Below, piece after piece: positions 1 to 10,482 of a DNA stretch of 27,731 bases. Position 1 is the stretch's first letter. Each line of letters opens with the position of its first letter. Position numbers and translations under genes: made by a program. This stretch comes from Mucidula mucida (lineage: Eukaryota; Basidiomycota; Agaricomycetes; Agaricales; Physalacriaceae), in contig JADNYV010000449.1 in NCBI GenBank assembly GCA_015501055.1, forward strand, positions 1 to 27,731, in the 5' to 3' direction. The notes under the pieces are model-generated. The model did no database searches. It was not told the DNA's origin and saw nothing but the letters and a program-made list of their open reading frames with translations.

Positions 1-19
1 TCAAGCTTCCTTTGTACAG

Positions 20-964
20 ATTATGACTATTGATGATATCTTGGACTACGACATCGATGCATTGGTCGAACGCACCCAAACCCGGGCCATTCCCCGCGGC
101 GCGATCTCCGTAGACAGAGCGTGGTTATTCTTCGCGCTCCAAGTTGTCATTGGTGTCACACTTGCCTTCAAACTGCTGACCCCAACGAGGTACGTGTCTT
201 CTCCGTTTCAACTGACACCAAGCCCTCGACTTATCCCCAATTCACAGTCTTCACATCTCAATGTTCGCATGGCCGTTGTATGTGATTTACCCAACATGCA
301 AGGTATTTTCGTGTGATCTACAGTTTCACAAGCCCACGTCCTTACTCTGTCTCAAGCGCTGGATGAACTTTGCTCCAATCCCTCTCGTAAGTCGTTTCTC
401 GCGTCCTTGACCTCCCTAACCATCTTGCTGATATCTCCAAGGGCTTCATGTTTGCAGTGGGTGTCTTCATGGGATGGGCCGAGCTCAACGCAGATGGCCG
501 AATGCCATATTCTACCCTGATACCAGTGTACCTGAGCTGTGTGTGTTGGACGATTGCGTATGAGACTGTATATCAACACCAGGTAAGAAAGAGCTCGCTC
601 TCGAGATGTAATTCCTTTCTCATCAAACCTGTAACAGGACAAAGTCGACGATATGAAGATCGGCTTGCACTCCCCAGCTCTGTGGTGCGCCGAGTACACC
701 ATCCCTATCTGTACCTGCAGTGCCATCGGGTTTTTGTCCCTTCTGTCGTACGGTGGCATGTTGAATGGACATGGACTCGCTTTTTATCTTGGCGTTCTTG
801 TGGCCGGCATGTCGTTACTGGTGCCGCTGGTTAAGACCGATATAGATCGCCCTGTGGATTGTAAGAATCTCTTCCTAGGAACACCACGCGTTGGGCAGAT
901 TATTCTGGGTGGATTAGTTGCCGATGCATTAATACAAAGGTGGATGGCTGGCGTGCCGTTCTAG
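20..964 (+). CDS. UbiA-family prenyltransferase, 3' part (5' exons outside window)
   Basis: Membrane prenyltransferase of the UbiA superfamily, which transfers an isoprenyl chain to an aromatic or similar acceptor using Mg-diphosphate. Five exons are visible: 20-189, 248-302, 357-386, 442-582 and 638-964. They join in frame to give 240 residues. The first visible exon follows a pyrimidine-rich stretch ending in acag, so the N-terminal part lies before the window. The first Asp-rich motif reads DDILDYDID, followed by VERTQTRAIPRGAIS. The second is at the exon 4/5 junction, YQHQ then DKVDDMKIG, as in COQ2-like enzymes (HQDKxDDxKxG). Several hydrophobic helices follow and the protein ends MAGVPF. 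In the first motif the usual Asn is Asp. It could be COQ2 or a specialised meroterpenoid enzyme; the missing N-terminus prevents a choice. Family call is firm, substrate unknown. Confidence 0.88.
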
Positions 965-1240
965 TTGGAACACTGAAACCTTGCATAGATTTTCTGTACT
1001 ATTTACTTACCAAAATTGTTGTGAGCCTAGAATAATTTCTTGATCTACCATCTTTCGATGAGAGCAGTTTGAACAGCCACTCTGTCTGGTCGACATCAAC
1101 TTTGTCGATCAGGTTGTCCTGTTAGCTGTGTGAAAGGTTACCAAGAAAAGTCGTAAATTCGTAAAACAACAAATGCGCAGATACATATCTACTGTCATAT
1201 ATATCTACCGTAAACTACAATCGCATAAATAATTCGTCTG

Positions 1241-2954
1241 TCATCTCAAGCCTTCCGTAAATCCGCGAACAAATTCGCGCACTGGACGAAGGAACCATCC
1301 TATTGCGGACGGTGGCTCCTGTGTCGGCTCCTCATAGGCCTCGTTTCGAGGACGATTCGTTGGAGGCTCACCCTCGTCGTCGTCGTCCTCTTCCAAAGCC
1401 CGCTTCTTCCCTCTCACAGGACTTTCGGTATCGGGCGGCGGCACCAATGTGATGTCAGTGGAACCAGAGATTGAGGAAGCAGCGGGTCTATGTACGAGTG
1501 TCAATGCAACCACGAAATCAGGATGATCGACACTCACGGTACGCATGCAAGTTTATGAGTCTCCCAGTTCTCCAAATTATACTCGGAGCCAACTAGCTGT
1601 ACATTCTTCCCGCACTGTTTGCATTCAATGTGCCGTGGAGTATGCCCTTTGACTTGTGCGTCGTTGATAACGCGCATCTTGCGCTCTGCGAGGGCTACGC
1701 GCTCACTCTGCCTGAATAGTATCGTGAGCTTTGAATTATAAGAGTATCGTAAGGACTAACTGCGAATCCGAACACGTCTGTTGATGCCGCTTCCAATTGT
1801 AGAGCGAATATGTCAAGGTCGAATTTGACTTGACCCACTTCTGGCAGCGCCTGCACAAGACTTGTTCCTTCTCTATCTTCTCGGCGCGAGGGTCGGCTTC
1901 GAGAGTGGCCTTGCGCTCTTCCTCAGTCTTGAGGTTCAATGGCGACTCCTTGACTGCACCACTTTCGACCTCCTTGTCGCTGAGGACAACATGAAACCTG
2001 TTAGTTCAGCTGAAGAGAGAAAATCACGCACAACATCGACTTGGGAACCTTCTGATCACACTTCTCTCGATGTTTTTCCCATGGGCGAACAGCGTAGGTT
2101 TGCTTCTTGCCTAGACTAACATGTTTCTGACACCGCGTACACCAGACGCGGTGTGGATCAATCTCAGAGCACTCTGGTTGATTCTTGAAATAGGCAATGC
2201 GCTCTGGTTCCGTTCGCCGGACTCTGCTCAGACTGACGAAAGACTCGGCAACAGATGCATCGTCGTCGATTTCGGATTCTGTCTGTGTCTCTTTCCTGGA
2301 AAATGATGAGCAGACGTGCCATTGTTCAAGTGTAGACATACTGCAGGCTGGAACGAGGTTTTGCGAATCGTCCAGGTGGTGGTTTTCCAGTAGATGATGT
2401 CGCGATGCCGCGCAGAGAGCCCATGGATGTTGTACGGGCATGAGCGGTGCTTAATGGCTTCTTTGCCTGTGGTTCTTTCGGCGAGGGCACCCTATACGTT
2501 ATGATGATGAATTTCCGATAACAGAAGGTTACCAAAGCGTACTTGAAGTCGATCTTCTTGACTCCGGCGGTGCTGGTGGGCTGAGAACTTGTGAGACGAC
2601 CGGTAACCATGTAAATAACACGTCCAACCTTGTCCGGAGTCTTTTTAACCTTATTGATCGTGGTGCTCGCGTTTGACTTTATGTCCATTGGCATCTCAGA
2701 GTCCGACGCAGAGAAAAGACTGCAAATTGTTAGGAAATAAAAAGAGTTGTGGATAAAACAAACTCTGAGTGATCCTTGCTCTTCTGCTCGACAGCGGGTT
2801 AGTCGAGTTGAAAAGGTGGTGAGATGACGGACCTTGTGGCGGTCGAGATAGGTGTATTTAACGGCCTTTGAACTAGCAAGGGAGGATAAGAGTGGCGGAA
2901 GACAATGGCGTCGTGAACAGACCTCGGTGATAGTTCCATTTTGAGTTCACTCAT
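1241..2954 (-). CDS. Protein with three CCHC finger-like repeats, uncharacterised
   Basis: Nine exons on the minus strand (2954-2923, 2872-2833, 2783-2764, 2719-2543, 2491-2342, 2295-2032, 1979-1761, 1711-1538, 1487-1241) join in frame to 440 residues. I know of no named function. Three repeats of about 60 residues each end in C-x2-C-x18-19-H-x3-C with a Trp three residues before the His: C192/C195/H215/C219, C270/C273/H293/C297 and C331/C334/H353/C357. Each is preceded by a charged helix-like stretch with an ER or EER motif. I recall similar Cys-Cys-Trp-His-Cys modules in agaricomycete hypothetical proteins, which I infer bind zinc. The C-terminal tail carries a basic patch (GKKR) next to an acidic run (EEDDDDEGE), suggesting a nuclear protein. 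The ATG at 2954 was chosen because the three small 5' exons keep frame and the introns have good donors. One intron has a CTAAC branch site, and another has AACTAAC just before its acceptor. The extreme N-terminus is the least certain part. Confidence 0.75.
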
Positions 2955-3392
2955 TGTCCGGTCCAGCCTCGTGGCCCGGATTTGTCCTTGCTTGTACACC
3001 CGTCCATGCTCAACTAAATCACCTCTTGCTAGCAAAACACTGACGTTCTTGAGCTCTTTACTGGATTGATACGGCAGATGTATATCTCTACTTGGACCCA
3101 AGATAATGTTCTCGATGTGAGATTTGGCTTCGGATCGTTTTGTAGGCTGGTCTGCGTCGCACGTAGCTCAAAATTTCATCCTTCTTGTCGAACGTGTCCT
3201 CTCAAATCGTACTGGATTTGAGGTTTATTGCAGTGGCTTGGGCGTAAAGGTCCACGAATCTGTGTGTACTCAATTGGGGCCAACCGGGAGGTAAAGATGT
3301 GCATGCAATGCCATTCAACTTGCATGCACGACACCAATGATACTGGCCTACACCTTCAGTTAAACCTCAATGCCAATTCAGCTTACAATCAT
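2955..3392. other. Region without a supported gene
   Basis: Upstream of the three-finger gene. A minus-strand open frame runs through 2799-3101 and on into 3150, but it overlaps the better spliced model and shows no recognisable family. It probably contains the promoter and 5' UTR of the three-finger gene. Confidence 0.4.
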
Positions 3393-3775
3393 TCAGCACG
3401 CCCTCTTCCCCAGCATCAGTTTCTTGTCTAATCTAGCATTTTCAGCATCCTTCAATGAGATGATCTGTCAGTGGAATTTCCACCTATCGCAAGACTGTAC
3501 GCACCTGTCCGACCTCAGCAGATTGTTTATCACCATTCCTCCTAGCATATATCTACCAAGTTCGTGACATCGTCGTCTTCCAGCACGAACTGACCTTCTT
3601 CTCTTGAGTCGACAGTTCTAGACCATAAGCGATGGTTTCTGACGGCGCTGCTTTTCGACTTACTCTTCTCCTTCGGATTCGCGTTCTCCAGTAGCTTATC
3701 TGTACAGTCGCCTCTTGGCCATTCCAGCACAAAAGCAGGCCATGGTAATAATACACATGGACGAGGGCGAGCTTG
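3393..3775 (-). CDS. Possible small spliced gene, uncharacterised
   Basis: Two minus-strand stretches look like coding exons. The upstream one ends at 3557, with codons for LLENANPKEKSKSKSS and later FVLEDDDVTNL, then a GTAGAT donor. The downstream one, 3464-3393, encodes IISLKDAENARLDKKL and stops after GKRAC. They join in phase, either directly or through a 9-nt microexon. No ATG is visible in the upstream frame, so a further 5' exon is needed; a ctgtacag acceptor lies just before the KLLENAN codons. An alternative GTAAGT donor inside the upstream exon would change the frame. No family is recognised, and the whole model is tentative. Confidence 0.25.
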
Positions 3776-3884
3776 TCGGAATAACAATAAGTGTTTGCTA
3801 ACAAGTTAGGCACTCTACGAGCGATGATCAAACTTTTCAAAAAAGAAGAGTTTTATTGCGCCACCTCCTAGTCTTGAAGCAAAT

Positions 3885-3889
3885 AAAAA
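3885..3889 (-). terminator. RNA polymerase III terminator of tRNA-Arg
   Basis: A run of five T on the minus strand begins 12 nt past the 3' end of the tRNA gene, the usual Pol III stop signal. Confidence 0.7.
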
Positions 3890-3900
3890 CAGTTAACCTC

Positions 3901-3989
3901 TACCGACGGTGGGACTCGAACCCACAGCCTTTGCCTCAATCACGGGGTTTGAGTAGGAAAGCAACGCGCTACCATTACGCCACGACGGC
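3901..3989 (-). tRNA. tRNA-Arg(CCU) with a 17-nt intron
   Basis: An 89-nt minus-strand gene that folds as a cloverleaf: 72 nt mature length plus a 17-nt intron at the canonical site, one base 3' of the anticodon (3937-3953). The A box (TGGCGTAATGG) and B box (GGTTCGAGTCC) match consensus. The T arm is GTGGG/CCCAC and the anticodon stem TTGCT/GGCAA. The loop TT-CCT-A-A gives anticodon CCU, reading AGG. The D-arm and T-arm closely resemble the yeast tRNA-Arg(CCU). The acceptor stem has a U-U mismatch at 5:68 and a G-U pair at 1:72. CCA is not encoded, as expected. Confidence 0.9.
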
Positions 3990-4694
3990 TTGAAGCTGTT
4001 GGAGAATTACACCTCATGGAGGTTTAGCTTCCGCCCTTTTTTCCTTTCAGCACTGAGGCACTCTCGTTACGACCAAGTGTGTTTACACTTTAAGAATAAC
4101 TCCGGGGAAATTTGACACGATGTTTCAGGTCGACACTATTTTAAAGACGACGCCGCGGCTCTTTGCAGTTCCTACCGAGTGAGGGGCTCTTTGGGTGACT
4201 GCAGGCGGGCGGTCCGCTGCGTTCCGGGGGAGGTTCTTGTTTTCACCCATGATGATGGACTGTCTCTCCAAAGTCTCTCTCTGCTACGACTCATATTGAA
4301 TATGGACTTGGATGACGGTAGAATTTCAAACGGCATCCGGAACTGCAGCGCAATGTTCGTAGCGCACGGTCGTCCATGAGGACTCGAATGATCTTAAAGC
4401 CTCTGTCACTGGGCGAATCAATCTTGATAACGTTCAGTCGAAGTTGAATGTACCTAGAGGATCTGCATTGCTTTTGACATGCTGGCGGAAGTTCCAATAC
4501 AACAGGTTCAACGTGGTGGGACTACTGGTCTGTCAGATTTTTTCCTGTGCGGTTCTGTCTTGAATGGAAACCTGTTTCTCAATCCAGCTCGCACCTTCAA
4601 GTTGCATCTTAGTCTATAATCCGTCCTGGAGCTACGCGTGGGGAACGAAGCCCATCTTGACAGCTAAAATGATGACTCATTGATCGAGGTAGGG
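3990..4694. other. Intergenic region without a supported gene
   Basis: Between the tRNA gene and the questin-oxidase-like gene. Only short open frames of up to 68 codons occur, with no introns or motifs that would make a convincing gene. Confidence 0.5.
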
Positions 4695-4703
4695 TATTTA
4701 AAG
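4695..4703 (+). promoter_or_regulatory. TATA-like box of the questin-oxidase-like gene
   Basis: TATTTAAAG lies 47 nt before the chosen ATG at 4750. The position suits a core promoter with a very short leader. Assigned from sequence and position only. Confidence 0.4.
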
Positions 4704-4749
4704 CGCTGAGCGCAATGGCTTGTCTCGAACCATCTGCGTCAACCCCACG

Positions 4750-6380
4750 ATGTCTTCTCCCACCGAACTGTTTCCTAATCCCTCGTTCTCCCTGGCTGAT
4801 TTCACTCTTCCTGGACCTACTGAAGATTCTACAAACGCCCTTGGAGAGATACTTCGAGACAATCACGCAAAGCACCACGGGTACTTCAACCGCACCTTGA
4901 AATTCCAAAAGTAGGTGCCTATGGATGTCTGGTTGGTCAACGACTGGACATGTCTTCTGCAGCCATATCACGCATCACATACTCGCTATCTGGTCCTTGG
5001 GTGCCAACCGATCTATAATTGAAGCTGCGTACAAGCATGAAGCGCCTTTGCAGCATCCGGTCATTGAACCACCCGGTGTCATCACTGCGAACAACTATGA
5101 CGAGCATCTTGGTGATGACAAGTATGTGATCGCCTCTCCGCTGCAGTTCTCTCGCGTCTCAGTGATTGTACTTGCAGCTACTTCTCTGCATATGTAGAGT
5201 TTTTCCGTGGTCAATTGGAACAGAAAGGTACTACAGTGCTTTTGGATGAGTTTGTATTTTCGCCATCCGCAAACGGCGAGAACGAGAAGCTGTCGAAGGC
5301 TATCAGTCGATTCATGGACAATCTCGTTCACCCAATGATACATATCGGCTATGGTCTGGAGTTTGGAATACCCGGCCTTGTAGTTGAAGGTATGCGAGTG
5401 TTTCCCAGAATGCGCATTCACTGACGCACGTAGGACTTGCGTTGGCTGCAACTCTTAAAGGCGATCGCGTCGAACCTTTGTTCCCGTCATCGCTCTTTGC
5501 AAATTTGGATCTCACAGAAACGAAACTTCAGAACCTCGACTCGAAATCATCCACTGCCAGAACTAACCTTCATGCTTTCAACCTACTCAATCGTGTCATC
5601 AAAAATCCTTCATTTGACGGAACTCTTGATCCACAGACGTTCTTTGATGATACAGTCAACGCCCATTGGAAGGTGTTGAGCGACTATGCACAGGAATGGG
5701 CACTCGATATCTCCGATTCCGGAACAGCACTATCAAAGATAGAAGAACTCCAGTGGACCGTCAGTCTTCTCTATGCTGTCAACGGCGTCAACAAAGCCAG
5801 CAAAGGTAGTCCTATCCATGCCGACTTCTTCCTGTAAGCATTCATCCACCAACCTAGGCTCTTCACTCATTTCTCCACTTGTAGCATGCATCTCGTAACC
5901 TCATCCTTATTCCTGCCGTCATACATACCCTCCCTCTCCCTTGCGTCTCAGAAAGTCCTCCTACAGGCCTACATGACCGTAGTGCTCGCCTGGTGGGTAT
6001 CTCGTGGACGACAAGCACTCGACATTGCGCAGTTCTACGCCTCCGCGACAGCCACTCCTACGCTTCCGCTGTTCACAACGAAATATCCCTCGTGGGCACT
6101 CGCACGGTCCTCAGAGAACCCTTGGTTCGCTGTCAGTCAGCATGCGATTTTCCACCCAGATGACCACTTGTGCAAGATACAGCGTGCGCTAGCGCACTAT
6201 GCGGCGATGTACGGGACTCGACCAGCTCGTCATTTCGCTGGGACGGAGTTACCAGGTGCAGAGCTTCTCGATGGTACCTTGTTTATTCGGGCGGCAGGGC
6301 GTACAGCTGAGAGGACCTCGCAGGCGTCAGATGAGGGAAAGGAGTTCGTGTGGGATGTCAGCTGGGTGCAGCACGAATGA
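4750..6380 (+). CDS. Questin-oxidase-like protein (DUF4243 / AflY-HypX type)
   Basis: Five exons (4750-4910, 4963-5121, 5178-5389, 5434-5833, 5885-6380) join in frame to 475 residues, close to the usual family length. The family includes questin oxidase and aflatoxin AflY, thought to carry out Baeyer-Villiger-type ring opening of anthraquinones; many basidiomycete members have no known substrate. Family marks are the His-rich segment NHITHHILAIWSLGA (residues 54-68), the following AAYKHE, the HPMIHIGYGLEFG segment encoded in exon 3, HADFFLMHLVTS across the exon 4/5 junction, and the C-terminal HPDDH. No signal peptide or membrane segment is evident. The ATG at 4750 is preferred; an out-of-frame ATG at 4715 is ignored. 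Neighbours give no pathway link. Confidence 0.88.
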
Positions 6381-6633
6381 TCGATCCCATCTGTAGACAG
6401 TAACTTACTTGCAAGAATGAAATTCAAGGTAACGAAACGAGCGTGTAAAATAAGGTTGTGCTACACGTAACGACAGCAACAATAAAAACGTTTACACGTT
6501 GAACAAGTAGATGGTATATGATATGCGCGACAGATAGCGACAATATATACAAGATGCAATCGACAAATAAAGAAAAAGGAACAGACTCTACATACTGACC
6601 ATATTCATAGCATATCATAAAATCATAGACATC
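6381..6633. other. Convergent 3' intergenic region
   Basis: Short AT-rich spacer between the converging stop codons of the questin-oxidase-like gene and the large acidic protein gene. It presumably holds both 3' UTRs. AATAAA-like tracts occur (around 6480 and 6566), but no gene. Confidence 0.5.
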
Positions 6634-9600
6634 TCATCTCCAAGCTGGCCTGCCAGATGGAGCACCATTCTTGTTGCGTAGCTCACCAAAGCTCTTCGTC
6701 CTCTTCACCTCCGGCGCCTTCTTCTGCACCTTTTGCAGATCCTCGAAGCCCTTCACCATATCCTTGACACTCGCGCCACTGCTCCTACGAGGGCGCACCG
6801 CCTCCGCTGCCTTCTGCTTCTCCTTCTCTGGACTGATATGGTTCAAGTCCACGAGTCTCTTGGGCTGGACTTTACGCGGGAGCATCGACTTTGGCTTCGG
6901 CTCTTGGACGTGCTGCAGATCCACAAGCTCTTTCGGCGCCTTCGTCTTGGGACCGGGCGCCTTCACTGGCGTGTTAATAGGACCCCGCTCTTTACCCAGC
7001 AGTTCAAGTGGAGGAAGAGGAAGCTGATTGGGGCGTGGAGCTTGGCGCCTATTGACGGGAGCAGTCTTTGTACCCGATGGCAAGTAGGAGAATAGGAAGC
7101 CCTTTACGCGATGGCCGAGGCTTGTCCTAGGAGGTGGCCGCATCGAAAGCGCGGCAGGAGTCTGAAGAGGCGCGATGCTCTCTTCCTCACGACTTTGGTC
7201 GAATGAGTCGTCCATACTCGTATCCTCAGATTGCTCGGTCTCCGTCGACTTGTCTATGCTTTCATCGCCTTCCTCCTCTTGCTCTTCTTCTCCGGAAACA
7301 ACCTCAGGCTCAATCAGCGCCATTTTCGGTCTGCCAGCAGAAATGGCGTGTGCTTCGTCTAATAGATGCGAATATCGAGGAGCATGGAGAAGCGATGGCT
7401 TCTTGGCTAAGAGGTCCTGGAATGGAGCTCCTTCAGGAGTGGCTTCAGGCAGACGGAACGAGGGAGCTGGAGTCTTCTTTGCGCGTGCAGGTGGCATCGC
7501 ACGTCGTCCAAGAGGCGTGAAATCAGGGATTTCCATACTTGCTTTGCGACCTCGAGCCGCCAAAGGAGTTTCCGTAATTGAATCCACAGCGCGTCCGGAA
7601 GAGCTACGAGGCGTCAACGGAGGGGCTACCTTCCCACTTCGCTGCCTGTTGGCAATCGCTAGCGTTCGACCTTCCAAGTCATACCTAGAAATATTGTCAG
7701 AACGATGAAAACCAAGTTATGAATGTCGCTTACTTTGTCCATTCTCCATATGGTACTAGTTCCTCAAATCTAGCGACCACATTGGCTATCTCAACATCGT
7801 CGACATGAGCCATGACATCGCCGCCTCCGACTTCGTACCGTTCCTCCGTGAAGCACATGTCGAGGGTCCTCCATTCCTCTTTGGACCAAACTCCACCGCC
7901 TTGAGCTATCTCTAGACGCTTCTTGTGTTCCACAGGTTGCTTCACGCTCTTCACCTCAACTTCGACCTGGTCAAGGAGATTGTCAAGCGTGATGGCAGGG
8001 CTTCCAGGAAACATGACTTTGTCTCCAATGACGCCACCTATGCTCCTTGGACGCTGCCTAGGAGGCGTCGCAAATGCGTTGCGTTTCTGGATACCACCCT
8101 CAATAGTCTTCCTGCGACGTTGATTCTCCCTCAGCTTGGTCTTGGTGTAGCAATCATAGTTATACTGTCAATGGAATGAGCAAAAAATATACTACTGTGG
8201 AGCGGAAAACGCATACCTGCTTCAGAATGGCAGCTACTGTAGCAGCAGCGTGCGGGTCCTTGCTTGAGATCTTGACTAGGTTGAAGTCGACTTCCTCGGA
8301 GTCGCTCTCACTCTCGTCATCATCCATACGCGTGGCAACTTGGGTTTGGACTTGCTGCGGAGCAGGAGAGAGATTCAAACGAGGGGTTGCGAGGTAGTGG
8401 GAATGAAGAGATGGATAAAGCTGGGGGGAAGGCGCGTCCTCCCTCTCGACAGACATGGCGCGAACTTCTTCCTCTTCGGCTTCGTCGTCACTGTCGGCGT
8501 GGTGCACGGATGGGAACGGTACGGGCGCAGACGCGTCTTCTTCCAAAACGGGTGACTCTTGGTCAAGGGAGATATCGTTCGGTTCTGTTGATGGAATCTG
8601 AGAAACGACGGCTGTATCACTGACTTCCGCTACTTCGGTGTTGGGCAGGGAAAGCTCCAGTTCATCGTCGCAGTTCATGGAGGCAGCGTCATCCTGAGGG
8701 AGGTCTGGCTGGGCAGCTGTGTCGTTGGGTTGTTGAACGTCCGGGTCATCATATTCGTCATCGTACTCGGCGATAGGTATTTCGTTGTTGTCGTCCTCTA
8801 CCGCCATTTCCGTTGCCTCCTCTTGCTGGAGAGGGCCCGCTGTCTCATCCTCTTCATCGCTGTCTTCGGCGACTCTGCTAACCCGACGTCGGAAGGGATG
8901 AGGACTGATTGGTCGTCCCCAACTATCCATGCGAGAGCGGGTGGCGCTGCTTGGAGGGTCTTGCTTTGTTGGAACAAGCCTCATCGTCCACTTGCCCGTG
9001 TATTCGCCTTCTCCGCTCATCAACTCATCGTCATCATCGTCACTGTCTGTCCAAGCACCGCTGGCATTGGCGTCGCCGGCGTTGGGGAAAAGGACGTCCA
9101 TTAGAGGTCGCGTCTCGACGTCCATGCTATCCGTAGACGCGCCCCAGTCATCCAAACGAGGGCTAGATGATTGCCGTGGAGGCGTCGAAGGGGGAAAAGC
9201 CTGTTTCGGTGACGGCCCAGTCAGAAGGAGCGGGTCGTCAGTTGGACTGGGCGGTGGCATAGGCTCAGAGAGGTCGATAACTGGGGGCTCTGCCTTGATT
9301 ACAACATGCTTGAGTTTGGCCTTTGCGGCTCGTCGTCGCGGAGTTTGGACGTTGGGCGTGATGATGACTTCCCTAGGCGGAGTGAAGACCACCTTTGGGG
9401 GCTCATATGGTACAAGCGAGGGTGTAGCGCTGCGTCTGCGAGGCAGATAGTCTGCATTGGGATTGTTCACGTGCGGGGATTGATGTAGGATTAGTTTGTT
9501 GGGCGAACGGTTGCGAGTCGGGCTGGGCGTGCGCTCGTTGCGGACCTGCTTGCGTGGCTTCGGGTTGGGCGTCAGCTGGTGTGGGAGCGGCTGTTGTCGC

Positions 9601-9801
9601 TTTCGTTTCGGCTGAAGACCTGCAGCCTTTGGCGTCTACAATCGTTGAGAAGTAGATCATATAAGAAAAAATGCGACGCACACGTGCCTGCCTCAGCTCT
9701 TCCTCGGGCGGCGGGCTGATGAGCATTCTCGCTGGATCCTTGCTCGTCAGGCCCATCCTGGCCAGGTCTAGTCGTGGTCCCGAGGGACTAATATTCTCCA
9801 T
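6634..9801 (-). CDS. Large acidic, Pro/Ser-rich, probably nuclear protein; uncharacterised
   Basis: Four minus-strand exons (9801-9682, 9635-8217, 8164-7734, 7684-6634) join in frame to 1006 residues. No named family is recognised. The N-terminal third is basic and rich in SP/TP sites (e.g. NERTPSPTRNRSP, TPRRRAAKAKLKH), typical of a cell-cycle-phosphorylated nuclear protein. The middle (about residues 150-450) is strongly acidic with D/E runs. The most conserved-looking part is encoded by exon 3: YNYDCYTKTKLRENQRRR at 514-531 and VWSKEEWRTLDMCFTEER at 605-622, which faintly recalls a Myb/SANT helix. The basic C-terminal end carries a short repeat: ELVDLQHV (909), RLVDLNHI (933) and GFEDLQKV (969). 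Gene structure is firm, function open. Confidence 0.8.
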
Positions 9802-10482
9802 TGGTGGCGGACAAAGGGAGAGGCCAAAGTGATGGTGATGGTTACTGGCCAGAAATGAACATGATCATGTGATCGTGCCACACATGGTCATTCGGCCCTG
9901 AACCCATTGTTTACCAGCGTCCACTCACCTCTCATTCGACCACGTCGTTTTCTACCGCCATCTTCCACTGGATTTGGAATGGCGGCCTGGCAAAAGAAAA
10001 CGTTGACTACCGGGAGCCTCTGATTGTCATTCTATCCGGTCTGATTTCCACCTGAGCCGATGCGACTTGTATCATCTGCAACTTCGCATAAACTATGCGA
10101 CACCCGCGTCGTGAGCGTGCGTTGTGCTCTCCTCAATCAATCTCAGTCTATGTCCGAGTCCGGGAGAACGGGAGCGCTAGCGCCTCGATACTACTCAAAC
10201 GGAGAAAGGCGTCCACCTATCACCGGACTGTCTGATCATTTTCTACCTCTCGTGCCATTCTGCTCTTGGGTGGCTTGTGCGTGCCACCGAATGTACATCC
10301 AATAACTGTTGTTTGGCGCCCTATGGTACATACTACAGTTCTTCGAGTTACGTCTACTCTCAAAGTCCTGGTCTGATTAATGCAATTGGCATGTCCAGTA
10401 AGTAGATCGCGTCCTTGTTGTAAGCATGATCCTCTTTTCAATCAATTTTACCGATTCGCCACCTCCGACAGGTTGCAGTTGG
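9802..10482. other. Intergenic; left edge of tandem duplication inside
   Basis: Holds the promoter side of the large acidic protein gene. From about 10172 the sequence becomes alignable with 13905 onward (both share GCGCTAGCGCC and much of the next 200 nt), marking the left boundary of duplicated unit A. No gene supported. Confidence 0.55.

Noticed and set aside
2799..3101. 100-codon minus-strand open frame upstream of the three-finger gene
   Set aside because: The spliced model through 2954-2923, 2872-2833 and 2783-2764 uses other frames with good splice and branch signals and continues in phase into the rest of the gene.
7175..7708. 177-codon plus-strand open frame
   Set aside because: Lies wholly antisense to the last exon of the large acidic protein gene; a shadow of its Ser/Pro-rich codons.
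10060..10305. 81-codon plus-strand open frame at the left edge of unit A
   Set aside because: It crosses the duplication boundary and its counterpart in unit B is not conserved as a frame.
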